Source: an uncultured Oscillospiraceae bacterium (lineage in GTDB: Bacteria; Bacillota; Clostridia; Oscillospirales; Acutalibacteraceae). From it: DNA of 64,000 bases. This document shows positions 18,725 through 27,847 of this stretch, one piece after another. The stretch covers positions 1 through 64,000 of the forward strand of contig UQOE01000008.1 of assembly GCA_900542575.1 (NCBI GenBank). The letters run 5' to 3'. The position numbers and the translations under genes were made by a program. The number at the start of each line of letters is the position of its first letter. Within the stretch, counting starts at the first letter, position 1. The notes under the pieces were generated by a model, which had not been told where the DNA came from, did not search any database, and saw only the letters and a program-made list of their open reading frames with translations.

Positions 18725-20575
18725 ATGGAAAATCCTGAAATGCGTGCACTCCGGGAACGCTCCATGCGCCTGCCCATGAGCCCCGGGGTCTATATTATGA
18801 AAGACGGCAGGGGACAGATCATCTATATCGGCAAGGCGAAGGTACTGAAAAACCGGGTCAGCCAGTATTTCGGCTCCCAGCACAACCACAGCGAAAAAGT
18901 GCGCCGCATGGTGGAAAATGTCCGCAGCTTTGACTACATTCTCTGCGGCAGTGAGTTTGAAGCCCTGATCCTCGAGTGCAGCCTGATCAAGCAGAACCGC
19001 CCCAAGTACAACATTCTTCTCAAAGATGACAAGGGGTACAGCTATCTGGAAGTGACCGGCGAAGACTGGCCCCACATGCGGCTTGCCCGGCGGCGGGAGG
19101 ACAACGGAAGCCGATACCTGGGCCCATACATCAGTGCCTTTGTGGTCAATGAGTCCCTGGATGCGGCGCGGAAAATCTTTCAGCTGCCGGACTGCAATCG
19201 GACTTTTCCCTGCACCGGAGCCAATCGGAGGCCCTGTCTGAACTACCATATGGGCTTCTGCAGCGCACCCTGCGCCGGTAAAATCAGCAGAGATGCCTAC
19301 CGGGACAGCGTCGACGAGGCGGTCCGGTTCCTGCGGGGCGGTTCCAAACCCTATCTGGAGGAACTGGAAAAACGGATGGAGGCCTACTCGGAAAATCTGG
19401 AGTTTGAAAAGGCCGCAGAGGTGCGGGACCGCATGCTGGCTATTAAGCGGCTTTCGGAGAAGCAAAAGGTCATCTTCGAGGGGGCGGAGACGGAGGATGT
19501 CTTTGCCCTTGCAAGGGAAGACGAGCGCATCTGCTTCAATGTCCTGCGCTTCCGCGACGGCATGCTGACCGACTCGGAGACCTATTTTGCGGAACTCGAG
19601 GAGTCTCTGGAAAACACCCGCGCCGAAATGCTGCAGCGCTACTATTCCCTCCATGAGGACGTGCCGCCCCGGGTCATTCTGGACGGCTCCTGCGGAGAGG
19701 ATACGGAGCTGCTGGAACAGTGGCTCACGAAACTTGCCGGCCGAAAGGTCACGCTGTTTGTCCCTCAGAGAGGGCGCAGCTATGAGCTTGTCAGCATGTC
19801 CAAGAACAACGCCTATGAGAAAATGGCGCAGACCCATAAGCACGCCAAAAACGATACCGCGGTCATAGAGCTCGGCGAACTGCTGGGACTCCCCAAGGTG
19901 CCGGATGTCATTGAATCGTATGATATCTCCCATACCGCCGGAGCCGACGCAGTGGGTGCCATGGTCGTGTTTAAAAACGGTATTCCGGACCGCAGCTCCT
20001 ACCGCAAGTTCATCATCAAAGAGGCCCAGGGCGGCGACGACTACGGCGCCATGCGAGAAGTCCTGACCCGTCGGTTTCAGCGGTATCTGAACGAGAGGGA
20101 CCCGGCTGACCCGAACCCGTCCGGATTCGCGCGGAAGCCGGACCTCATCCTCATGGACGGCGGCCTCGGCCAGGTTCGTGCGGCGGAAGAGGTACTGGAA
20201 GTGCTTGGGCTCTCCATCCCGGTCTTCGGTATGGTGAAAGACAGCCGGCACCGGACCCGCGCCATCACCTCGGAGGGCGGAGAGATTACGATTGCCCAGT
20301 CCCGCAAGGTTTTTGCACTGGTCACCGGCATCCAGGATGAGGTGCACCGCTCCGCTATTACCTACCACCATGAGCGGCACAATAAGAAGGCCAAACACAG
20401 TGAGCTGACGGATATCCCCGGTATCGGCCCGAAGAAGAGCGACATCCTGCTGCGGGAATTCGTCACAATGGACGCCATAAAGCGGGCGGATATTGATACA
20501 CTGGCGCGGACGCCAGGCATCAGCAACCGGGACGCCGTCAACATCAAAAAGTATTTTCACTATGAGAACGGCTGA
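18725..20575 (+). CDS. uvrC: Excinuclease ABC subunit C
   Basis: A 616-residue UvrC that makes the incisions in nucleotide excision repair. The GIY-YIG nuclease domain starts GVYIMKDGRGQIIYIGKAK (about residue 20); the UVR helix pair lies near residues 210-245; the C-terminal RNase H-like domain contains YDISHTAGADAVGAMVVF and the final helix-hairpin-helix reads IPGIGPKKSDILLREF. The ATG at 18725 follows CGGAGG; the upstream in-frame start lies inside the terminator. Confidence 0.95.
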   Translation: MENPEMRALRERSMRLPMSPGVYIMKDGRGQIIYIGKAKVLKNRVSQYFGSQHNHSEKVRRMVENVRSFDYILCGSEFEALILECSLIKQNRPKYNILLKDDKGYSYLEVTGEDWPHMRLARRREDNGSRYLGPYISAFVVNESLDAARKIFQLPDCNRTFPCTGANRRPCLNYHMGFCSAPCAGKISRDAYRDSVDEAVRFLRGGSKPYLEELEKRMEAYSENLEFEKAAEVRDRMLAIKRLSEKQKVIFEGAETEDVFALAREDERICFNVLRFRDGMLTDSETYFAELEESLENTRAEMLQRYYSLHEDVPPRVILDGSCGEDTELLEQWLTKLAGRKVTLFVPQRGRSYELVSMSKNNAYEKMAQTHKHAKNDTAVIELGELLGLPKVPDVIESYDISHTAGADAVGAMVVFKNGIPDRSSYRKFIIKEAQGGDDYGAMREVLTRRFQRYLNERDPADPNPSGFARKPDLILMDGGLGQVRAAEEVLEVLGLSIPVFGMVKDSRHRTRAITSEGGEITIAQSRKVFALVTGIQDEVHRSAITYHHERHNKKAKHSELTDIPGIGPKKSDILLREFVTMDAIKRADIDTLARTPGISNRDAVNIKKYFHYENG

Positions 20576-20649
20576 AATTGACAAAGGTCGAACCATGGTG
20601 CACAATAACGGTGAGTAATCGAGAATTCATACAGAAGGGAATCCAGAAT

Positions 20650-21204
20650 ATGAGAGTCATTACGGGCTCTGCGCGGGGTACCCGCCTCGCGGCGCCGGAG
20701 GGCCGTGACGTGCGTCCGACCACCGACAAGGTCAAGGAGTCCATTTTCAATATTATCCAGTTTGAACTGGAGGACCGCAGGGTGCTGGACCTGTTTGCCG
20801 GTTCCGGGCAGCTGGGCATCGAGGCTCTGAGCCGCGGCGCCGCAGAGGCGACGTTTGTGGACAGCAGCGAGCGCTCCCTGAAATTCGTCCGTGAAAACCT
20901 GGTGAAGACGCATCTGAATGACCGTGCGTCCGTCCGCCGGAGCGAGGCAAAGCAGTTCCTGCTCACCACAGCCGGGCAGTTTGACGTAGCACTTTTAGAC
21001 CCGCCGTACCATTTCGGCATTCTGAATGAAGTGCTTCCTCTGCTGGAGACGAAGATGTCAGACAGCGGCGTCATCGTCTGTGAGACGGCATCGGACGAAC
21101 CTCTTCCGGAGACGCTGGAGCGGTTTGCCGCTGCGCGGACTTACCGCTATGGAAAAATCAAGCTGACCGTCTATCGGCCGAAGGAGGAAGATACCAATGC
21201 CTAA
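20650..21204 (+). CDS. rsmD: 16S rRNA (guanine-966-N2)-methyltransferase RsmD
   Basis: A 184-residue Rossmann methyltransferase. MRVITGSARGTRL is the RsmD start, DLFAGSGQLGIEALSRGA is motif I, and the catalytic LDPPYHF motif lies near residue 117. The ATG at 20650 has AGAAGGGA upstream. It overlaps coaD by 8 bases, the conserved rsmD-coaD pair. Confidence 0.93.
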   Translation: MRVITGSARGTRLAAPEGRDVRPTTDKVKESIFNIIQFELEDRRVLDLFAGSGQLGIEALSRGAAEATFVDSSERSLKFVRENLVKTHLNDRASVRRSEAKQFLLTTAGQFDVALLDPPYHFGILNEVLPLLETKMSDSGVIVCETASDEPLPETLERFAAARTYRYGKIKLTVYRPKEEDTNA

Positions 21205-21703
21205 CGCCATCTGCCCGGGCAGTTTTGACCCGGTGACCAACGGTCATCTCGACGTCATTGAGCGGGCTTCCGCCCTTTTCGACCATGTCACTGTTGTGGT
21301 CATGACCAATTACCGAAAAGCGGGGCTCCACACATTTACCGCAGAAGAGCGGAAGGAGCTCATAGAAAAGAGCATTACGCATCTGCCCAATGTCGAGGTG
21401 GACATCTCCGACGGCCTGCTCGCCGAATACGCCCGGGAACACAATATTACGGTTGTCGTCAAAGGGCTGCGGGCGGTCACCGACTTTGAGGACGAATTTC
21501 AGCAGGCCATTGCCAACCAGCACATGAATCCGGAACTGGAGACCGTCTTCCTGCCGTGCAGCCAGCAGAACATGTTCTTAAGTTCCAGCCTGGTCAAGCA
21601 GATCGGCACGCTGGGCGGCGATATCACCGAATTTATTCCGTCTGCTGTCGCAGACGATATCATCCATCGCTTAAGGAGGGAAGTCTCAAATGCCACAGAT
21701 TGA
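21197..21703 (+). CDS. coaD: Phosphopantetheine adenylyltransferase
   Basis: A 168-residue enzyme for the fourth step of coenzyme A synthesis, ATP plus 4'-phosphopantetheine to dephospho-CoA. CPGSFDPVTNGHLD carries the T/HxGH nucleotidyl-transfer motif, and SSSLVKQIGTLGGD closes the ATP site. Its end overlaps the next gene by 14 bases. Confidence 0.96.
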   Translation: MPNAICPGSFDPVTNGHLDVIERASALFDHVTVVVMTNYRKAGLHTFTAEERKELIEKSITHLPNVEVDISDGLLAEYAREHNITVVVKGLRAVTDFEDEFQQAIANQHMNPELETVFLPCSQQNMFLSSSLVKQIGTLGGDITEFIPSAVADDIIHRLRREVSNATD

Positions 21704-22589
21704 AGACTTTTTGCAGGAAATTGAGGACGTCCTGGACGAGGCACGCTCGGTCCCGTTCAGCTCCGGACGCGTCAGCGTCGACCCGGATGAAATCCGGGAT
21801 ATCCTGGACGATCTCCGGGATGCACTCCCGTCGGAAATCCGCGAGGCAAAGGTCATTGCCTCCGAGCGGAAGGATATCCTCTCCCGTGCGCAGGCCGATG
21901 CCGCCAAGACCGAGGAAGATGCCCGCTCCCGCAGCGACGCGCTGATCGCCGAATCGCAGAAGAAGGCGGACGAGACGGACGCCAGGACCGAGGAGGAGCG
22001 GCAGAAGAAACTGGCCGCCGCGGAAGCGGAGGCGAACAAGATTGTAGCAACCGCCCAGAAAGAGGCCGCAGAACTGGTCACCAAGGAGAGCGTCGTCAAG
22101 GACGCGGAGGCCAAGGCCGACAGCATTCGCCGCGAATCAGAACAGTATATTGCCGACATGAAAAAGCGGGCGGAGGCTATGATGAGCCAGACGAAGCAGT
22201 CCTCCGACGAAATGCTCGCGGAAGCCCGCTCCCGCTCTGAGAGCCTGATGGCGGAGGCAAGCCGGCGTGCTCAGGAGACGGAGGCCAATTCGACGCAGGA
22301 GGCGCAGGCCCGTGTTCAGCAGGCCAGCGAGTGGGCGCAGAACGCCACCAACAGCACCTCTGCCTATGTCAATGAAATCGTCAATGAGACGGAGAAAAAT
22401 CTCGCCAGGAGCCTGAGCGAGATCAAACGTCTCCAGGCGCAGATCCAGACGGCCAACCAAAACCTGCAGAGCGACCTGGGCCGGCCCGCCCGTTCTCCGG
22501 AACAGAAGGCCAAGTCCGCTGAGCGCGCACGCGCTGCAAAGTCCGAACAGCAGGACTACGGCAGAAATCCGCACCGCTATTTTAAATAA
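21690..22589 (+). CDS. Long coiled-coil protein, possibly DivIVA-like scaffold
   Basis: A 299-residue, highly charged protein. Residues 1-50 (IEDFLQEIEDVLDEARS, then PDEIRDILDDLRDAL) are short amphipathic helices; residues 50-250 are an Ala/Glu/Lys/Gln coiled coil of the kind often misannotated as ATP synthase subunit b or DivIVA. There is no signal peptide or membrane segment. It overlaps coaD by 14 bases, so it is translationally coupled. Proteins of this layout next to coaD recur in Clostridia; a cell-pole or division role is only a guess. Confidence 0.7.
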   Translation: MPQIEDFLQEIEDVLDEARSVPFSSGRVSVDPDEIRDILDDLRDALPSEIREAKVIASERKDILSRAQADAAKTEEDARSRSDALIAESQKKADETDARTEEERQKKLAAAEAEANKIVATAQKEAAELVTKESVVKDAEAKADSIRRESEQYIADMKKRAEAMMSQTKQSSDEMLAEARSRSESLMAEASRRAQETEANSTQEAQARVQQASEWAQNATNSTSAYVNEIVNETEKNLARSLSEIKRLQAQIQTANQNLQSDLGRPARSPEQKAKSAERARAAKSEQQDYGRNPHRYFK

Positions 22590-22601
22590 ACAGAGTCAAG
22601 G

Positions 22602-22629
22602 GGCACCGCGCGGAACGCGGTGCCTTTTT
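22602..22629 (+). terminator. Intrinsic terminator before rsuA
   Basis: A perfect 9-bp GC-rich stem (22602-22610 with 22616-22624), loop CGGAA, then TTTTT; the rsuA start is 11 bases further on, so rsuA expression depends on read-through or an unseen promoter. Confidence 0.88.
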
Positions 22630-22640
22630 CAGGAGATCCT

Positions 22641-23348
22641 ATGAGAATTGACAAAGCTATTGCCTCCCAGGGGGCCTTCTCCCGCAGCGAGATCAAGAAA
22701 CTGATCCGCAAAGGGGAGGTCAACGTCGACGGACATCCGGTCCGGGACCCGGGTACCGATGTAGACCCCGAGCAGAGCACCATCCGGGTTGCAGGGAGTC
22801 TGCTCCGATACCGGGCCCATCTGTACCTCATGCTCAATAAACCGACCGGCGTCGTCAGCGCGACGGAAGACCGGAGCCAGCGGACCGTCCTGGATCTTGT
22901 GCCGGAGGAGCTGTACCGCGGCGGTCTGTTCCCGGCCGGCCGTCTGGATCTGGATACCACCGGCTTCGTCCTCCTGACCGACGACGGCGCCTTTGCCCAC
23001 CGCATCCTCTCACCCCAGAACCATATCTGGAAGACCTATGTTGCTTCACTGGCGCACGCGCCGAAGCCCGGAGAACTGCAGCCGCTTCTGGACGGGATTC
23101 GTCTGCGGGACGGCACCCGCTGTCAGCCCGCCAAGGTGCACATGCTGGACGATACCACGGTGGAAATCCGCATCTGCGAGGGGATATACCACCAGATTAA
23201 GCGGATGTTTGCCGCGACGGGCAACCATGTGGAGCGGCTCCACCGCACCGCCATGGGCGGTCTCCCGCTCGATCCGGCCCTGGCGCCCGGGGACTGCCGG
23301 GAGCTCACAGCAGAGGAAATGAAACGGCTGACCGAACCTTCTTCCTGA
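22641..23348 (+). CDS. rsuA: Pseudouridine synthase, RsuA/RluB family
   Basis: A 235-residue rRNA pseudouridine synthase. The N-terminal S4 domain (RIDKAIASQGAFSRSEIKKLI) is followed by LMLNKPTGVVSATED and the catalytic GRLDLDTTGFVLLTDDG, where Asp in GRLD is the nucleophile. Length suits RsuA (16S position 516) better than the longer RluB, but the exact target is not certain. The ATG at 22641 has AGGAGA immediately upstream. Confidence 0.88.
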   Translation: MRIDKAIASQGAFSRSEIKKLIRKGEVNVDGHPVRDPGTDVDPEQSTIRVAGSLLRYRAHLYLMLNKPTGVVSATEDRSQRTVLDLVPEELYRGGLFPAGRLDLDTTGFVLLTDDGAFAHRILSPQNHIWKTYVASLAHAPKPGELQPLLDGIRLRDGTRCQPAKVHMLDDTTVEIRICEGIYHQIKRMFAATGNHVERLHRTAMGGLPLDPALAPGDCRELTAEEMKRLTEPSS

Positions 23349-23383
23349 AATTCGGACGGAAATTCTGTTTTTTTGAATTCTAT

Positions 23384-23412
23384 ATTGTTATTTCTCATTT
23401 TCTTGTGTATTA
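23384..23412 (+). promoter_or_regulatory. Promoter of the CdaR-type regulator
   Basis: TTGTTA (23384-23389) and TATTAT (23407-23412) with 17-base spacing in the AT-rich gap after rsuA. Confidence 0.5.
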
Positions 23413-23556
23413 TAAATAAGAAGATAGTAAATAAATTGTTCAAAAAGTACAGAAGCAAATCCAATTTGCCTAAAAAAATCAAGCTGATTTCGGCATAATA
23501 TCTAAACAAATAATTCTGGCTTGGGGACGGCACACAGCCGGCAGGAGGAATGTAAT

Positions 23557-24642
23557 ATGGCAAACAAACTGTTTCAGGGAGTTATTCATCAGCTGAGAGA
23601 CGCAGTCGACCGCACAGTCGGCGTTGTAGACGAGAATGGCGCAGTCGTCGCATGCAGCGACATGGAAAAAATAGGAGAACAGATTAAGCTGGAGGGGAAA
23701 GATATTCTGACCTCTTCGGAACCGGTCAGCTACGACGGCGTCACCTATTATGTCTTTGACTCCCGTATGAAACATGAATATGCGGTTTTTGTCGACGGAA
23801 CGGACGACCTCTCTTCCAAATACGCCAAAATTCTGGCCGTCTCCCTCGGCAGCATCAAACAGTTCTACGACGAGAAATATGACCGCTCCAACTTCGTCAA
23901 AAATGTCATTCTGGACAACATTCTGCCCGGTGATATTTACATCAAAGCACGGGAGCTCCGGTTCAACACCGACGCCACCCGCGTCATCCTGCTCATCCAT
24001 ATCAACGGCGGCGAAGATGCTACGGTGTTCGATGTCATTCAGAACCTGTTCCCGGACCGGAACAAGGACTTTGTCATCAATATCAGTGAGACCGACATTG
24101 CACTGGTCAAAGAGGTCAGCAGTGACATCGAGCCGAAAGACCTTGAGAGTCTGGCCCACTCCATTGCCGACGCCCTGAGCTCGGAATACTACATCAGCGC
24201 CCAGGTCGGCATCGGTACCGTTGTCTCCGGCATCAAGGACCTCTCCCGCTCCCTGAAAGAGGCGCAGGTTGCCCTGGAAGTCGGCAAGGTTTTCGACACC
24301 GAAAAGGACATTATCAGCTACGACAATCTCGGTATTGCGCGCCTCATCTACCAGCTTCCCACGACCCTCTGTGAGCAGTTCCTGGAAGAGGTCTTCAAGC
24401 GCGGCTCCATTGACAGTCTGGACCAGGAGACGCTGTTCACCATTCAGAAATTCTTCGAGAACAACTTGAACGTCTCCGAGACATCCCGGAAGCTGTTTGT
24501 CCACCGCAATACGCTGGTCTACCGTCTGGAGAAAATTAAGAAAATCACCGGACTGGACCTCCGTGAATTTGACGACGCCATCGTCTTTAAAGTAGCTCTT
24601 ATGGTTAAGAAGTATCTCGACTCTACCCCGACCAAGTTTTAA
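23557..24642 (+). CDS. CdaR/PucR-type transcriptional regulator
   Basis: A 361-residue regulator. The N-terminus (LFQGVIHQLRDAVDRTVGVVDENGAVVACSD) resembles the diacid-recognition domain of CdaR proteins; the C-terminus (about 300-361) is the PucR-type helix-turn-helix, NVSETSRKLFVHRNTLVYRL. CdaR members sense sugar diacids, but no diacid genes are nearby and the next genes are ftsEX, separated by a terminator, so the regulon is unknown. The ATG at 23557 has AGGAGG 8 bases upstream. Confidence 0.8.
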   Translation: MANKLFQGVIHQLRDAVDRTVGVVDENGAVVACSDMEKIGEQIKLEGKDILTSSEPVSYDGVTYYVFDSRMKHEYAVFVDGTDDLSSKYAKILAVSLGSIKQFYDEKYDRSNFVKNVILDNILPGDIYIKARELRFNTDATRVILLIHINGGEDATVFDVIQNLFPDRNKDFVINISETDIALVKEVSSDIEPKDLESLAHSIADALSSEYYISAQVGIGTVVSGIKDLSRSLKEAQVALEVGKVFDTEKDIISYDNLGIARLIYQLPTTLCEQFLEEVFKRGSIDSLDQETLFTIQKFFENNLNVSETSRKLFVHRNTLVYRLEKIKKITGLDLREFDDAIVFKVALMVKKYLDSTPTKF

Positions 24643-24652
24643 TGGTATAATG

Positions 24653-24697
24653 AAAGCTGCTGTCAGACAGACCAGGTTCTGTCGGCGGCAGCTTTTT
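24653..24697 (+). terminator. Intrinsic terminator before ftsE
   Basis: Outer stem 24653-24662 with 24686-24695 (10 bp, one G-U pair), an inner ACAGA/TCTGT pairing, then a T-rich tail. It ends the regulator transcript 25 bases before the ftsE start. Confidence 0.7.
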
Positions 24698-24721
24698 CTA
24701 TTTTCAGCTGCAGGAGTTATT

Positions 24722-25489
24722 ATGATCGAATTTCGAAATGTCTCAAAGGTATATGAGAACGGAACGCACGCGCTGCACCATATCAATCTCCGCATTGGCC
24801 GCGGTGAATTTGTCTTTATTGTGGGGCAGTCCGGCGCCGGCAAAAGTACCTTTTTAAAAATGATCATGCGGGAAGAAGTCCCCACAGAGGGGTCCATTCT
24901 CGTCAACAACTATGATCTCACCAGGATGAAGGAAAAGGAGATTCCTTATTTCCGCCGTACGATGGGCATTGTGTTCCAGGACTTCCGACTTATCCCGAAG
25001 ATGACCGTCTTTGACAATGTTGCATTTGCCATGCGGGTCATCGGGGCCGAAGAAGAGGAAATCCGAACCCGCGTCCCCTATGTGCTGGAGCTGGTAGGCC
25101 TCTCCGGCAAGGAATCGTCCTATCCGGACGAAATCTCCGGCGGCGAACAGCAGCGCACGGCACTCGCCCGGGCGCTGGTCAACAATCCGACAACGGTCAT
25201 CGCCGACGAGCCGACGGGCAATGTGGACCCGGAGATGTCCATTGAAATCGTCTCGCTTCTGGACAAAATCAATGAGAACGGCACAACGGTTATTATGGTG
25301 ACGCATGCCCACGACCTGGTACAGAAGTTCCATCACCGGGTCGTCATGCTGGACCGGGGCCGCATGGTAAAAGACGTCCCGGACGGCAGCCTGCTGGCCA
25401 GTTTCCGTCCGGACCTGGTGCCGGAACCCGCACCGGCCCCGGCACCCGACTACGCCAAATATCTGGAAAAGGAGGAGTTCCATGGCTGA
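24722..25489 (+). CDS. ftsE: Cell division ATP-binding protein FtsE
   Basis: A 255-residue ABC ATPase that works with FtsX to activate peptidoglycan hydrolases at the septum or sidewall. Walker A is GQSGAGKST, signature SGGEQQRTALARAL, Walker B VIADEPTGNVDPE. A Pro/Ala-rich tail (PEPAPAPAPDY) at about residues 235-246 is unusual for FtsE and may be a linker. The ATG at 24722 follows AGGAG; it overlaps ftsX by 8 bases. Confidence 0.95.
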   Translation: MIEFRNVSKVYENGTHALHHINLRIGRGEFVFIVGQSGAGKSTFLKMIMREEVPTEGSILVNNYDLTRMKEKEIPYFRRTMGIVFQDFRLIPKMTVFDNVAFAMRVIGAEEEEIRTRVPYVLELVGLSGKESSYPDEISGGEQQRTALARALVNNPTTVIADEPTGNVDPEMSIEIVSLLDKINENGTTVIMVTHAHDLVQKFHHRVVMLDRGRMVKDVPDGSLLASFRPDLVPEPAPAPAPDYAKYLEKEEFHG

Positions 25490-26420
25490 TACGGTCCTGA
25501 GAAAACGCCGTCCCAATCTCCGCTATCTGACCCGCGAGGGCGCACGCAGTATCCGCTCCAACCGTCTCATGTCCGTGGCCTCCATTGTGGTTCTGACCAG
25601 CTGTCTTCTGCTCATCGGACTCGGGGCGCTGCTGTTTGCCAATATCAACGTCGCTCTGAAGGGCATTCAGAGCCAGAATGTCATTATCGCATACCTCGAC
25701 GACGGAATCAGCCGGGAAGAGGCCGCTACGGTGGGACAGGACATCCGCATGATTCCGGATGTCGACCACGTAACCTTTGTCTCCAAAGAGGAGGCCTATC
25801 AGCAGCAGCTGAAGAGCCTGGGGGAAGATGCCGACGTCATGGACGGGCTGGACAGCAATCCGCTTCCGGACTCCTACGAGGTCACGCTGAAATCCCTGGA
25901 CCGCTACAGCAGCGTCGAGACACAGCTGCGTGCGGTGAACCATGTACAGAAAATCCGCGGAAATTCGGAGCTCGCCTCCAAAGTCCGCTGGGTCCGCAGC
26001 AACGTCAGCGCTGTCAGCATTGGCGTCTTTGTCCTGTTGCTTCTCGTCTCACTGTTTATCATTGCCAATACCGTCCGCGTTACGATGTTTAATCGCCGCA
26101 GGGAAATCAGCATTATGAAGGCGGTCGGCGCCACAAACTGGTTTATCCGCTGGCCATTTCTCGTCGAGGGCATGATCATCGGCGCGGGCTCCAGCGTGGC
26201 CGGCGTTCTGCTGGTCTGGCTGGTCTATGGGCTGAGCATGCGCTCGCTCCGTACCGTCTTTGAACTGCTTGGCAGCCAGCCCATCCCGTTCTCCCACGCG
26301 GTCGGATGGCTGTTCCTCGGTTTCCTGGTCATCGGAATGCTGGCCGGCGTGCTCGGCAGTTCTCTTTCCATGGCACGCTATCTCAAAGAACAGGGGAGTG
26401 TGGTAAATGCAGACACGTAA
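25482..26420 (+). CDS. ftsX: Cell division protein FtsX
   Basis: A 312-residue membrane protein with the FtsX layout: cytoplasmic start YLTREGARSIRSNRLMSVASI, one transmembrane helix (about 27-50), an extracytoplasmic domain (about 52-180), then three C-terminal helices with the FtsX permease motif ISIMKAVGATNWFIRWPFLVEG. It transmits FtsE ATP hydrolysis to the hydrolase encoded directly downstream, whose gene it overlaps by 14 bases. Confidence 0.95.
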   Translation: MADTVLRKRRPNLRYLTREGARSIRSNRLMSVASIVVLTSCLLLIGLGALLFANINVALKGIQSQNVIIAYLDDGISREEAATVGQDIRMIPDVDHVTFVSKEEAYQQQLKSLGEDADVMDGLDSNPLPDSYEVTLKSLDRYSSVETQLRAVNHVQKIRGNSELASKVRWVRSNVSAVSIGVFVLLLLVSLFIIANTVRVTMFNRRREISIMKAVGATNWFIRWPFLVEGMIIGAGSSVAGVLLVWLVYGLSMRSLRTVFELLGSQPIPFSHAVGWLFLGFLVIGMLAGVLGSSLSMARYLKEQGSVVNADT

Positions 26421-27756
26421 TCCGGTACATCTGGCCGCACTCCGAGGAACTGCAGTGCTGCTGGTTCTGGTCCTGAGCTTCCTGCTCCTGACCCCGCGGG
26501 GTACGCCGCGCGCCCGGGCCGTCACGGCGGAACAGAAAAGCCAGCTGAAACAGCAGATTGCCCGGCTGGACCGGGCGATTGACGGCTATGAGAACCAGAT
26601 TCAGCAGAACAGCCAGCAGAGAGGGCAGGCGAAGCGGACGGCCGGCTCACTGCAGAAACAGGTCTCAGCTCTGCAGAACCAGATTGTCGCGTATAACGGA
26701 AAAATCTCTGCGCTGAACCGGAAAATCACCCTGCTGGACCAGGAAATCAGCGGCTATCAAAAACAGATTGACGCCTTGGAGCGGGAGATGGCCCCCACGA
26801 AAAAAGTCATCGCCGCCTGCCAGAAGCAGCTCGGCGGGCGGATGCGGGCGGTCTATATGTCCGGCAACGTCTCAACTCTGGAGCTGCTGATGGATTCCTC
26901 CAGCTTCACCGATTTCCTGTACCGCATGGAAATGCTGGACCGTATCTCACAGCACGACAATGCAGTCATCCACCGCCTGAAAAAGAGCATTTCGAAACAG
27001 CAGGCCCGGCAGGACCGCCTGAAAAAGATGCAGTCCTCGGTGGCCTCTGACCGCGCGGCGGTCTCCGCCTCCCGCAGCCAGGTGGTCAGCGCCCAGGCTA
27101 CAGTGAAAAAAAGGCAGTCGGAACTGGATGTCCAGATAAAACTGCTGGCTGCCTATGTCGACGCGCTGGACCTCAACAGTGAAGAGGCCAAGCAGAGCAT
27201 TGAACTCGCGCGCCAGGAACAGCAGACGTTTACTGACCAGCTCAACGGACGGCTCGCCATCACCAGTTCCACCGGCACCGGTACAGTCGATATCCGACTG
27301 AATCCGGGCGGAATGATCTGGCCCGTTCCGGACAGCGCCTCTTACATCTCCTCTGGCTACGGACCGCGGGGCGGCACCGTTCACTACGGGATTGACATCG
27401 CCGACCCCAATTCCCATACCAGAAACGTCGCTATTGTTGCGGCGGCCGCGGGAACCGTAAAGGTTTCCAGCAACATCTGCTCCCACAACTACGGCAAACA
27501 TTACAACTGCGGATGCAATGGCGGATACGGAAACTATGTCGTCATTGATCATGGAAACGGCCTGCTCTCCTACTACGGCCACATGTCCCATACCGTGGTT
27601 GCCCAGGGCCAGACGGTCCGTCAGGGACAGATCATCGGCTATATGGGCTCCACCGGCTATGCGACCGGTCCCCATCTCCATTTCGAGATCCGGGTCAATA
27701 ACGGACAGCGCCGCTCTCTCGCAGCGCGAAATCCGCTGACCTATGTGAGAAAATAA
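26407..27756 (+). CDS. Secreted coiled-coil M23 peptidase (EnvC/PcsB/CwlO-like)
   Basis: A 449-residue secreted protein. Residues 1-38 are a signal peptide (hydrophobic LLVLVLSFLLLT, then ARA). Residues 40-270 form a long Gln/Lys coiled coil that in this family docks to FtsX. The C-terminal LytM/M23 domain has SGYGPRGGTVHYGIDIADP and HLHFEIR, keeping the zinc His and Asp residues, so it may be an active endopeptidase. An insert with NICSHN...CGCNGGYG near 355-375 adds three Cys. The ftsE-ftsX-hydrolase order supports a cell-wall remodelling complex. Confidence 0.9.
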   Translation: MQTRNPVHLAALRGTAVLLVLVLSFLLLTPRGTPRARAVTAEQKSQLKQQIARLDRAIDGYENQIQQNSQQRGQAKRTAGSLQKQVSALQNQIVAYNGKISALNRKITLLDQEISGYQKQIDALEREMAPTKKVIAACQKQLGGRMRAVYMSGNVSTLELLMDSSSFTDFLYRMEMLDRISQHDNAVIHRLKKSISKQQARQDRLKKMQSSVASDRAAVSASRSQVVSAQATVKKRQSELDVQIKLLAAYVDALDLNSEEAKQSIELARQEQQTFTDQLNGRLAITSSTGTGTVDIRLNPGGMIWPVPDSASYISSGYGPRGGTVHYGIDIADPNSHTRNVAIVAAAAGTVKVSSNICSHNYGKHYNCGCNGGYGNYVVIDHGNGLLSYYGHMSHTVVAQGQTVRQGQIIGYMGSTGYATGPHLHFEIRVNNGQRRSLAARNPLTYVRK

Positions 27757-27767
27757 CAGAGACAAAG

Positions 27768-27811
27768 AAAATGTCCTCTCTTACGGAGCAATTCGTAAGG
27801 GAGGACATTTT
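27768..27811. terminator. Bidirectional terminator between convergent genes
   Basis: An 18-bp stem with a single G-U pair (27768-27785 with 27794-27811), an 8-base loop, and AAAA/TTTT ends, between the M23 gene (+) and the GntR gene (-). Confidence 0.92.
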
Positions 27812-27847
27812 GGCTTTCGTCTTTCGTTTTGCGGAAAAGCGGCCGGC

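Noticed and set aside
18704..20605. A 633-residue open frame on the minus strand
   Set aside because: It is the reverse complement of uvrC, has no recognisable domain and no ribosome binding site.
24646..24651. TATAAT box just upstream of ftsE
   Set aside because: It overlaps the end of the CdaR gene and the start of a terminator stem, and no -35 box is at the right distance.
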